Source: Caldilineaceae bacterium
Lineage (GTDB): Bacteria; Chloroflexota; Anaerolineae; Caldilineales; Caldilineaceae
Length of the DNA: 13,757 nucleotides
Assembly: GCA_014879855.1 (NCBI GenBank)
Contig: JACSRH010000075.1
Coordinates: 1 to 13,757, forward strand
Reading direction: 5' to 3'
Part shown: one piece after another, positions 7,377 to 13,757 of the stretch
Layout of the letters: each line of letters opens with the position of its first letter
Numbering within the stretch: the stretch's first letter is position 1
The notes under the pieces: generated by a model
What the model saw: the letters and a program-made list of their open reading frames with translations, nothing else
Database searches by the model: none
Told to the model about the DNA's origin: nothing
Position numbers and translations under genes: made by a program

Positions 7377-8081
7377 ATGAATACAACCATCCTGATCGTG
7401 GACGACGAGCCCAATATCATCGAACTCAACCGCATGTATCTTGAAGGCGCTGGTTACCGCGTGCTTGCTGCACGCACAGGCCAAGAGGCGCTGGCGCGCG
7501 TTCGCAGCGACCATCCCGACCTGGTCGTGTTGGATCTGATGTTGCCCGGCGCCGACGGTTGGACGGTCTGTCGTGAAGTGCGCCGCGAAAGTCAGACGCC
7601 CATCATCATGCTCACGGCGCGCACCGAGGACATCGACCGCATTCTGGGGCTGGAGCTGGGCGCCGATGATTATGTCACTAAACCCTACAACCCGCGCGAG
7701 TTGGTGGCGCGCGTGCGCGCGGTGCTGCGTCGCACCCATCCCCCCGCGGAAGCTTCCATCACCCCGCCACTGCAGCTCGGCAACCTGACGCTCGACCCAG
7801 CGCGACGCACGGTGTCGGTGGGTGATGACGCAGTGATGCTGCGCTCAAAGGAATTCGACCTCCTCCACCATCTCATGGAGAACGCTGGCATCGTCCTCAA
7901 CCGGGAGCGGCTGCTCAGCCAGGTGTGGGGTTATGATTTTGCTGGCGAGACGCGCACAGTCGATGTGCACGTTGCCGCGCTGCGCCGGGAACTGCGCGCC
8001 AGCGACGTCAGCCTGGAGACGGTGTGGGGCGTCGGCTATAAGCTGGTCGGGCCGCCCTCGCCACCCGCTGGCGCGCGCTGA
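7377..8081 (+). CDS. OmpR/PhoB-family response regulator
   Basis: A 234-residue transcription factor with a receiver domain (about 4-118) and a winged-helix DNA-binding domain (about 130-225). Receiver residues are all present: acidic pocket D9/D10, phosphoacceptor D53 (VVLDLMLP), T80 and K102 (TKPY). The effector domain shows EFDLLHHLMENAG, LLSQVWGYDF and RTVDVHVAALRREL, typical of OmpR/PhoB members. It is followed after 15 bp by its sensor kinase. ATG 7377 is uncertain: the best Shine-Dalgarno (GAGG at 7355-7358) lies 18 nt upstream, which would better suit an in-frame ATT at 7365 (four extra residues). A divergent position to nrfHA and a 7-4-7 repeat in the shared region suggest it regulates itself and possibly nrfHA. 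Signal unknown. Confidence 0.95.
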   Translation: MNTTILIVDDEPNIIELNRMYLEGAGYRVLAARTGQEALARVRSDHPDLVVLDLMLPGADGWTVCREVRRESQTPIIMLTARTEDIDRILGLELGADDYVTKPYNPRELVARVRAVLRRTHPPAEASITPPLQLGNLTLDPARRTVSVGDDAVMLRSKEFDLLHHLMENAGIVLNRERLLSQVWGYDFAGETRTVDVHVAALRRELRASDVSLETVWGVGYKLVGPPSPPAGAR

Positions 8082-8096
8082 ACCGGAAGCCAAAGC

Positions 8097-9635
8097 ATGT
8101 CACGTTTGCGCCGTTTTCTCAATGCCCTGCCAAATCGGCTGTTGTTTACCCACATGCTGGTGGCGATCACGGTACTCTTTGTCGCCGCGCTGATAGTGCT
8201 GGTTTTACAGGCGCCGCTGCGCACGGAAACCATGGTGCAACGTATGGTCGAATGGTTGCAGCCAACCACGACCCTGGCGCGCAGCAACTTTGCCGACGTT
8301 CTCACCACAGCCGATGGCGCGGCGACCGAACGCTTTCTGGGCTATCTGCGCAGCCAGGCGGACGCCCAGAATGCCCGTATTCTCCTCGTCACCCAGCCTG
8401 CGGGCGCTATCGTCTTTGACTCCGGCGAGCAGTTGGCAGGAAAGACATGGACGCCGGGCGCGCATCACACGTTCAATCCTGCCCCGCGCCGTCTGCGCGC
8501 CGGCGCAATGATGCCGATGATGAATGAAGCCACGCGCGGCGCCGTCAATCTCGATGGAAACGCCTGGTATTATGTCTCCACGGTTTTGCTCCCCCTCCAC
8601 GATGGCAGTCTTGACATGGTGGTGCTCAAGCCGCAGCCAGGGATATTGCGCGCAATGGGCGAAGCGATTGCCGAGTTGCCACGCGGCATCCTGCTCGGTG
8701 GGTTGTTGGCGCTAGGCGTGGCGATCTTTCTACTCAGCCGCTGGACCGCCGGCACGGTCACGCGCAGCCTGGCGCCGCTGATGGCTGGCACTCAGGCATT
8801 GGCCGCGGGCAATCTTGCCTATCGCGTCGACACTGCACACGTCTCGCTTGACGAAGTGCACGCGCTGGCGTCAAGCTTCAATCAGATGGCCGACCGGGTC
8901 CAGCAGAGCCAACAGGCGCAGCGCGACTTTATCGCCAATGTCAGCCACGACCTCAAGACGCCGTTGACCAGCATCCAGGGATACAGCCAGGCGCTGCTCG
9001 ACGGCACCGCGGCCGGCGCGGCGGTGCAGCAACGCGCCGCGCTCATCATCAGCCAGGAGGCGCAACGGCTGACTTATCTGGTGGAAGAAGTGATCGACCT
9101 GGCGCGGCTCGAAAGTGGTCGCCTTCACCTCCACCTGGAACCTGTCGATGCCAACGAACTTGGCGCTGAATTGGTGGATAGCTCCCTCCCCCGCTACGAA
9201 GCCAGCGGCGTCACGCTGACCTGGCAACCGGCGGCGCAGACTGTCCCGCTGCTGGCTGACGCTGCACGTCTGCGCCGCGCGCTGGCCAACCTGCTCGACA
9301 ACGCGCTCGAACACACGCCTTCCCCTGGTGAGGTCACGTTGGCCGTAGAAACTACGGAGTTGGGCGCACAGGTTCAATTCATCATTACTGACACCGGCGC
9401 GGGCATTCCAGCCGAAGAGATCAGCCGCATCTGGGAACGATTTTACCGGATAGACCGGGCGCGCACCGAGCGCCGCGGGGCGGGGCTGGGGCTGGCAATT
9501 GTCAAGGAGATCGGCGAGGCGCACGGCGGCGAAGCCGGCGTCACCAGCGTAGTGGGTCAGGGCAGTCGCTTCTGGCTAAAGCTGCCGGCGAAAGGAGAAA
9601 GCAACGCCAAGGACGGCAGGACAGGCTCACTTTAA
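8097..9635 (+). CDS. Membrane sensor histidine kinase (HAMP-HisKA-HATPase)
   Basis: The 512-residue kinase has TM1 at about 18-38, an extracytoplasmic sensor region of about 155 residues (40-195), TM2 at about 197-215, a HAMP domain (216-270), a HisKA domain with FIANVSHDLKTPLTSIQGY (phosphoacceptor H284), and a HATPase_c domain with N box NLLDNALEHT (398-407), G1 DTGAGIP (432-438), F-box FYRID and G2 GAGLGLAIVK (461-470). The sensor part has stretches such as RILLVTQPAGAIVFDSGEQLAG that look like a PAS/Cache-like fold, but no ligand motif is recognised and it lacks the NarX-type P-box. ATG 8097 follows GGAAG about 9 nt upstream. It is the partner of the regulator before it. Its 3' end overlaps the convergent permease gene by 9 bp. 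Confidence 0.95.
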   Translation: MSRLRRFLNALPNRLLFTHMLVAITVLFVAALIVLVLQAPLRTETMVQRMVEWLQPTTTLARSNFADVLTTADGAATERFLGYLRSQADAQNARILLVTQPAGAIVFDSGEQLAGKTWTPGAHHTFNPAPRRLRAGAMMPMMNEATRGAVNLDGNAWYYVSTVLLPLHDGSLDMVVLKPQPGILRAMGEAIAELPRGILLGGLLALGVAIFLLSRWTAGTVTRSLAPLMAGTQALAAGNLAYRVDTAHVSLDEVHALASSFNQMADRVQQSQQAQRDFIANVSHDLKTPLTSIQGYSQALLDGTAAGAAVQQRAALIISQEAQRLTYLVEEVIDLARLESGRLHLHLEPVDANELGAELVDSSLPRYEASGVTLTWQPAAQTVPLLADAARLRRALANLLDNALEHTPSPGEVTLAVETTELGAQVQFIITDTGAGIPAEEISRIWERFYRIDRARTERRGAGLGLAIVKEIGEAHGGEAGVTSVVGQGSRFWLKLPAKGESNAKDGRTGSL

Positions 9636-10460
9636 CCCCGACAGCCCTGCCATCCCTTGCAGGAAACGCCGCTGCACCGCCAGAAACACCAGCACGACCG
9701 GGGCGGCGGCCACCACCGAGCCAGCCATCATCAACTCGTAGCGCGTGCGATACTGCTCGACAAATTTGGCCAGGCCGACGGGCAGCGTGCGCAGCGCGTC
9801 GCCGATGGTGACGATCAGCATCCACAGGAACTCATCCCAACTTGCCACAAAGACGACGATGGCGAGCGTGATCAACGCGGGCTGGATCAGCGGCACGACG
9901 ATCTGGAAGTAAATGCGCAGCTCACTGGCGCCGTCGATACGCCCGGCGTCGATATAATCGTCGGGCACAGCCAGGATGAACTGGCGCATCAGAAAGACGC
10001 CAAAGGCCGACATCGCAAAAGGCATGATCAGGCCGGGGTAGGTGTTGACCCAGCCAAAGCTGCGGATGATCAAGAAGAGCGGAATCAGGATGGCAGTGAA
10101 GGGAATCATGATCGTGGCGAGCACAAAGATCAGCAGCAGCGTTTTGCCAGGAAAATCGAACTTGGCGAGGCTGTAGCCCACCATCGGCGTAAAGAGCAAG
10201 TTCATCCCCACCACCGCCGCGGTGACGAGCAAACTGTTTTTGAGGTAATTGCCAAAGTTGAAGCTAACAAAGACATCAATATAGTTCTGCCAGTACAAGG
10301 CCGTCGGCAACAGATGAAACTCTGTCGAGAAAAAGTCCTGGCTGCTCATGAACGAAGCGGAAAGCATGTACAGCGACGGCACAGAGATCACAATCGCGCC
10401 GGCAAGAATGGCAAGCTGGGCCAGGATGCGGTTGAGCGTTCGGAAAGCCTTGCGTGGCAT
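9627..10460 (-). CDS. Carbohydrate ABC transporter permease (MalG type)
   Basis: A 277-residue inner-membrane subunit with six predicted membrane segments. The permease-to-ATPase coupling (EAA) loop is visible as YIDAGRIDGASELRIYFQIV followed by PLIQPA (residues about 171-197). The short C-terminal tail ends QRRFLQGMAGLSGLK, as in CUT1 family MalG-like permeases ('QRxFxxGxxxGAxK'). Start ATG 10460 is chosen over a longer frame beginning at 10544 because GAGGAGG lies about 6 nt upstream and the extra residues are not permease-like. It follows the MalF-type gene by 31 bp, and both must form the channel. The stop codon lies inside the end of the convergent kinase gene. Confidence 0.93.
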   Translation of the reverse strand: MPRKAFRTLNRILAQLAILAGAIVISVPSLYMLSASFMSSQDFFSTEFHLLPTALYWQNYIDVFVSFNFGNYLKNSLLVTAAVVGMNLLFTPMVGYSLAKFDFPGKTLLLIFVLATIMIPFTAILIPLFLIIRSFGWVNTYPGLIMPFAMSAFGVFLMRQFILAVPDDYIDAGRIDGASELRIYFQIVVPLIQPALITLAIVVFVASWDEFLWMLIVTIGDALRTLPVGLAKFVEQYRTRYELMMAGSVVAAAPVVLVFLAVQRRFLQGMAGLSGLK

Positions 10461-10491
10461 GCGGTGCCTCCTCAAAAACAAGATAGATCGG

Positions 10492-11433
10492 TCATTCTGC
10501 CTGTTGGAAGCGCAGGATGCGGAACTGCACCAGGCTGAAAACAAGCAAGATTAGCAGAAAAATCACAGAGGCGGCGCTGGCATAGCCCATCTTCAGGAAC
10601 TGAAAGCCATTCTGGAAAATGAACATCGACAGCACGCGCGTGGCGGAGCCAGGGCCGCCATTCGTCAGCAGATACATCGGCGTGAAGGCCTGGAACGCAC
10701 CAATGATCGAGATCACCACCACGTACAGAAAGACCGGGCGCAGCAGCGGCAGCGTAATGCTCCACAGCCGCTGCCAGGCCGAGGCGCCGTCCACCTTGGC
10801 AGCCTCGTAGTAGTCACCCGGAATGGCGCGCAACCCAGCGAGGAAGATCAGCATATAGACCGGTGCACCTTTCCAGATGCTGAGCAGGATCATGGCTGGC
10901 ATGGCGGTCGCTGGGTTGTCCAACATGCGCACGTCGCGAAAGCCCAGCCAGCGCGCAAATTCGCTGAAGAGGCCAAAGCTGGGGTTGTACATAAAGAGCC
11001 AGACCAGCGACCAGACTGTCAGCGAGATCACCGCCGGCATGTAATAGGTGGAAAGATAGGCCTGGCGAAAGCGAAAGTTCTGGTTGAAGACCAGCGCCAG
11101 CCCCAGCGACACGATCCAGATAATGACGCAGACGCCGATGGCATAGTAAAAGCTGACGCCGATGGAGTTGATGAATTCTTTGTCATTCGAGAGCGTGACA
11201 TAGTTGGTCATGCCGATAAAGCGCGGCTCGTCGAGCAAGCTCCAACTGAAGAGGCTGACGTAGAAGGTGCGAAAGAGCGGGTAGACATAGAACAGGCCGA
11301 AGAAGAGAAAGGCCGGCGTGGCAAAAAATAGCCCAAAGCGCATCTTGCGCGCGGCCAGGCTTCTGCCCCAGATGTGCGTTCGTTCTGCTTTGCGCCGTTT
11401 TGTTGGCGCCGATGCCGTGGTCGATGCTTGCAT
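10492..11433 (-). CDS. Carbohydrate ABC transporter permease (MalF/UgpA type)
   Basis: A 313-residue permease: polar Lys/Arg-rich N-terminus (1-30), first membrane helix at about 34-56 (FATPAFLFFGLFYVYPLFRTF), six segments in total. The EAA loop reads YYEAAKVDGASAWQRLWSI followed by TLPLLRP, and the family tail motif TNGGPGSATRV follows. These place it in the CUT1 sugar-permease group. I prefer ATG 11433 because upstream residues (to 11502) overlap the intergenic hairpin and are not conserved-looking; the RBS there is modest (GGAAGCGAG). It lies 102 bp after the binding-protein gene, with a stem-loop in between. Confidence 0.93.
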   Translation of the reverse strand: MQASTTASAPTKRRKAERTHIWGRSLAARKMRFGLFFATPAFLFFGLFYVYPLFRTFYVSLFSWSLLDEPRFIGMTNYVTLSNDKEFINSIGVSFYYAIGVCVIIWIVSLGLALVFNQNFRFRQAYLSTYYMPAVISLTVWSLVWLFMYNPSFGLFSEFARWLGFRDVRMLDNPATAMPAMILLSIWKGAPVYMLIFLAGLRAIPGDYYEAAKVDGASAWQRLWSITLPLLRPVFLYVVVISIIGAFQAFTPMYLLTNGGPGSATRVLSMFIFQNGFQFLKMGYASAASVIFLLILLVFSLVQFRILRFQQAE

Positions 11434-11452
11434 GCGTTCTCGCTTCCGTAAC

Positions 11453-11482
11453 GGAGGGGCTGCTGCACAAGCCAGCCCCTCC
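11453..11482 (-). repeat. Stem-loop between binding-protein and permease genes
   Basis: Arms ggaggggctg (11453-11462) and cagcccctcc (11473-11482) are perfect complements with a 10-nt loop. On the minus strand it follows the binding-protein stop by 53 nt and precedes the permease ATG by 19 nt. By analogy with the malE-malF region of enteric bacteria, such a hairpin may protect the upstream mRNA and give more binding protein than permease; this is inference. Confidence 0.5.
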
Positions 11483-11535
11483 CCATGCGACCACCGGCCC
11501 AAGCTGCCCGGCAGTCTGCTTCACAATTGCGCGCG

Positions 11536-12867
11536 TTACTGCGCGACAGCCTGCTCGGCCTGCGCCTGCGCTTCCTGCAGCACGGTCATGACATCCTCGC
11601 CCTGCAGCACACGATCCTGCGCGCGCGTCCAGATGTCGGAAAGCTCGAAGTACTGCGGCGAGCGGAACTCCGACTTGCCGAAGGGATAGTCCGCAAAGAT
11701 CGTCGCCAGCCGCGGGTCGGACTGGGCGTAGTACTCCGGCAGGGTCATGCCGTCGATGTTGGCCTTGCGCGCCTGCACGTAGCCGACCTCATCCCACCAC
11801 TGCTGCTGCTTGCTGGTCAGCAGGTTGACGAACTCCCACGCCGCCTCCTGCTCCTCCGGCGAACTCTTGGCGCTCACGAACCATGCCCAAGCGTAGAGCG
11901 TCGTGACACGATCGACGGCATCGGCAAACTGCGGCAGCGGCGCCGTATCCCAGTTCAGATTTGGGTCGAGGTCGTTGAGCGGCTTGGCCGCCCACGGCCC
12001 GCCGATAATGATTGACGCGCGATCGTTGACCAGGTCGTCGAGCAGGTTCTGGTCGAGCGCCGGATCAATGGCGCCAGCCTGGCGCAGGCTCTGCACATAC
12101 TCCATGACCTTGACCATCGGCTCCTGGGTGAAGTCAGGCATGCCAGTTTCGGCGTTGATCAGCTCACCGCCGAGTTGACGCAGCATCGGCTCCTGAACCA
12201 GCACGGTCCAAATCGGCGTCTGGAAAGGCCATTCAAGGCCGATGCGCACGACCTTGTCGCCATCCTTCTTGGTGAGCTTGGCGGCAATGTCGGACAACTC
12301 TTCCCAGGTGATCGGCGTCTCCTTGGAAAGCGGCTCGATGCCGGCCTCGGCAAAGTCGTCCTTGTCGTAGATCAGGCTGAAGGTATTGTACTCGGAGACG
12401 CCGCCGGTGTAGACCTTGCCATCAACGGTGAAGGCGTCGAGCGAGCCGGCGTCGTAGAGATCGACAAACTCGTCCTGCGTCTGCACGCCAAAGGCAGTGG
12501 GGTTAACCGGAGCGACGATCCCATTTTTGACAAACTGCGGAATCATCCAGTCACCGGCCCAGAAGACATCAGGGCCTTCCCCGCCCGCAAAAGCCGTCAG
12601 GATTTTCTGCTCGTAGTTGGAGTGCGGCGCGTTGTCAAAGGTGATCGTCACATTGGGATGCGACTCCTGGAACTCGGCGATTGCCGCCTCGTTGACCGGG
12701 ATCGACTGCGCGTGGTTGTGCGTCATGTAGAGCAGCTCGATCGGCTGGTCGCCGGCGGCGCTCTCTCCGCCCGCGCCGGCCGGTGCGGCGGCTGGCAGCG
12801 TACAGGCAGAGAGCGCCATGGCGCCAATGATCAACAACGCCAGCAGCGTGTAAATACGTGTTTTCAT
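11536..12867 (-). CDS. Extracellular sugar-binding lipoprotein of an ABC transporter
   Basis: A 443-residue family-1 solute-binding protein. It begins MKTRIYTLLALLIIGAMALSAC, a lipoprotein signal with lipobox LSAC and lipidated Cys22, followed by an Ala/Gly-rich linker. The mature part shows family features: an early beta strand and helix (IELLYMTHNHAQ...AIAEFQESHPNVTITF), the hinge-type GGEGPDVFWAGDW motif, and a late AWEFVNLLTSKQQQW segment typical of CUT1 binding proteins. It captures a sugar or oligosaccharide outside the membrane; the exact substrate is not readable. ATG 12867 has AGGAG about 7 nt upstream; a longer frame from GTG 12927 would put 20 residues before the signal peptide and is rejected. 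It lies first in the transporter set. Confidence 0.94.
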   Translation of the reverse strand: MKTRIYTLLALLIIGAMALSACTLPAAAPAGAGGESAAGDQPIELLYMTHNHAQSIPVNEAAIAEFQESHPNVTITFDNAPHSNYEQKILTAFAGGEGPDVFWAGDWMIPQFVKNGIVAPVNPTAFGVQTQDEFVDLYDAGSLDAFTVDGKVYTGGVSEYNTFSLIYDKDDFAEAGIEPLSKETPITWEELSDIAAKLTKKDGDKVVRIGLEWPFQTPIWTVLVQEPMLRQLGGELINAETGMPDFTQEPMVKVMEYVQSLRQAGAIDPALDQNLLDDLVNDRASIIIGGPWAAKPLNDLDPNLNWDTAPLPQFADAVDRVTTLYAWAWFVSAKSSPEEQEAAWEFVNLLTSKQQQWWDEVGYVQARKANIDGMTLPEYYAQSDPRLATIFADYPFGKSEFRSPQYFELSDIWTRAQDRVLQGEDVMTVLQEAQAQAEQAVAQ

Positions 12868-12995
12868 CTGAATATCTCCTGATTGAAATGTGTCTGGGTG
12901 AGCGTCAACTAACTTCTTTACATTCACCTACTGAACCACCTGTCTCTGTCGATTTTCTCCTCCTTTTTGCGTGACCGCGTGGATAAACTGCAAGT
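12868..12995 (-). promoter_or_regulatory. Leader between glycosidase-like gene and binding-protein gene
   Basis: These 128 bp include the binding-protein RBS (AGGAG) and a purine tract AAAAAGGAGGAGAAAA on the minus strand (12968-12953) with no start codon at a useful distance. A weak TTGACG box lies upstream of the start but no good -10. I see no strong terminator or hairpin, so read-through from the glycosidase-like gene is possible. Confidence 0.3.
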
Positions 12996-13757
12996 TCAGG
13001 CGCCGCCCGCGGCCAACCTGCCTTCGAGCGCAAACGCGGCGGCCCAGGGCAGCGATGCAGTGCCGCCGGCCGCAAGCTCGAGCGGCGCGCCGTCGAGCTG
13101 GGCGTTGCTGCCCGCGAGCAGGTGCAGCGTCACCGCCGCCGGTGGCCGCGGCCAGGCAGTGTCGAAGGTGACGCGCAGCGTAAAGGCGCGCGCCTCGCCG
13201 ATTGCCAGCCGCAGCGAAACCGGGCCGAAGCGCGTCGGCGTCGCCTCCAGCTCCACCACCGCACCGGGCTTAATCCAGTTCTCCGGCAGCCCTGGCAGCA
13301 GATCCAACGTCTCCCCGCGCTCGAAGACGAGCAGGTGGCGCACGAGCCGGATGAACTCTGCAGACGCCCAGTTGTGCGGCATGTCGCCCACAAGCTGGCC
13401 GTTGTGCGAACTCCGCAGCGACTGCTCTTCGCGCCAGACGCGCGTGGGTGCGGCGTGGTTGGCAAAGGCGTAAAGATAGTCCACCGCCTTGTCGGGCCGG
13501 CCCGCATAGAGCCAGACATGCGCAGCAAACGAAGCATGATAGTTCCAGACGGCCCGGTAGGGCAGCCAGCCGGTCGTCGCCGGGATGCCTTCCTCATCGT
13601 CCACCAGATCCATCAGATGCAGCAGGTTCTGCACGATCGGGTCGTCCGGCGCAAAGACCTCGCCGGGCCAGATCGCCTGGCAGAGCGCCCAGGTGGCCGA
13701 CTCCGGCTGCAACTGGTTGTGGCGCTGCAACGGCTCGGGGTAATCAGGAATCCAGTG
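12996..13757 (-). CDS. Probable glycoside hydrolase, C-terminal part (gene runs off the right edge)
   Basis: The frame is open to the window edge, so 253 C-terminal residues are seen and the start is missing. The first about 135 residues are helix-rich with aromatic pairs and motifs (TTGWLPYRAVWNYHASFAAHVWLYAG, then GDMPHNWASAEFIRLVRHLL) that resemble the last hairpins of an (alpha/alpha)6-barrel glycosidase. The rest (about 140-244) is beta-rich (LLPGLPENW..., then RFGPVSLRLAIGEA...), like the C-terminal beta-sandwich of such enzymes. I cannot name the GH family. No signal sequence can be judged. It lies 128 bp upstream of a sugar-binding protein on the same strand, so a role in processing the imported sugar or glycan is likely. 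The alternative is a non-catalytic six-hairpin protein. Confidence 0.65.
   Translation of the reverse strand, partial: HWIPDYPEPLQRHNQLQPESATWALCQAIWPGEVFAPDDPIVQNLLHLMDLVDDEEGIPATTGWLPYRAVWNYHASFAAHVWLYAGRPDKAVDYLYAFANHAAPTRVWREEQSLRSSHNGQLVGDMPHNWASAEFIRLVRHLLVFERGETLDLLPGLPENWIKPGAVVELEATPTRFGPVSLRLAIGEARAFTLRVTFDTAWPRPPAAVTLHLLAGSNAQLDGAPLELAAGGTASLPWAAAFALEGRLAAGGA

Noticed and set aside
9657..10538. 293-codon plus-strand open frame over the MalG-type permease
   Set aside because: It is the complement of a hydrophobic permease, giving a His/Gln/Asp-rich shadow protein with no plausible RBS or domain.
12175..12882. Plus-strand open frame over the binding-protein gene
   Set aside because: The opposite strand carries a lipobox, RBS and family motifs; this frame is a shadow.
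12953..12968. Near-perfect Shine-Dalgarno tract AAAAAGGAGGAGAAAA on the minus strand, possibly a leader peptide
   Set aside because: No ATG, GTG or TTG lies at a workable distance; the nearest GTG gives only a 3-codon frame.

Overview
The window looks like a chromosomal piece of a high-GC, probably monoderm bacterium, most likely Chloroflexota (Anaerolineae/Caldilineae-like). This is inference. It rests on the secreted beta-helix protein ending in a short 'IHLPLIVR' tail of the kind I associate with extracellular proteins of that phylum, the lipoprotein-type sugar-binding protein, the CXXCH-type NrfA with an apparently uncleaved N-terminal anchor, and the intergenic inverted repeats. No marker gene in the window fixes the taxonomy.

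Layout, left to right. (1) 2-3589 (+): 3' part of a large secreted surface protein (polymorphic right-handed beta-helix, choice-of-anchor-Q-like segment, two duplicated Ig-like domains, a cadherin-like domain, Ala/Pro/Thr linker, short C-terminal tail). (2) 3590-3843: gene-free, with two stem-loops. (3) 3844-4734 (+): formate/nitrite transporter (FNT family). (4) 4735-5182: 448 bp without a gene but packed with three long inverted repeats, between convergent genes. (5) 7096-5183 (-): nrfH-nrfA, the tetraheme quinol dehydrogenase and pentaheme ammonia-forming nitrite reductase. (6) 7097-7376: divergent regulatory region with promoter-like elements in both directions and a 7-4-7 direct repeat. 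(7) 7377-9635 (+): OmpR/PhoB-type response regulator and HisKA sensor kinase. (8) 13757-9627 (-): 3' part of a probable glycosidase, then a sugar ABC transporter (lipoprotein binding protein and two permeases, no ATPase in view).

How the genes fit together. The FNT channel can bring nitrite in or out, and NrfH passes electrons from menaquinol to NrfA, which reduces nitrite to ammonium on the outer face of the membrane (respiratory nitrite ammonification or detoxification). The two-component system is divergent from nrfHA and shares its control region, so it is a reasonable candidate regulator of nitrite reduction, although nothing in the kinase sensor domain proves the signal. The right-hand block is a separate carbohydrate-uptake locus whose last gene overlaps the kinase gene tail to tail by 9 bp.

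I found no CRISPR array, tRNA, rRNA, transposase or integrase. I see no convincing entirely new system. The most interesting material is the regulatory architecture at 7097-7376, the all-CXXCH NrfA, the inverted-repeat cluster at 4821-5160, and the doubled tail-like motif of the surface protein.
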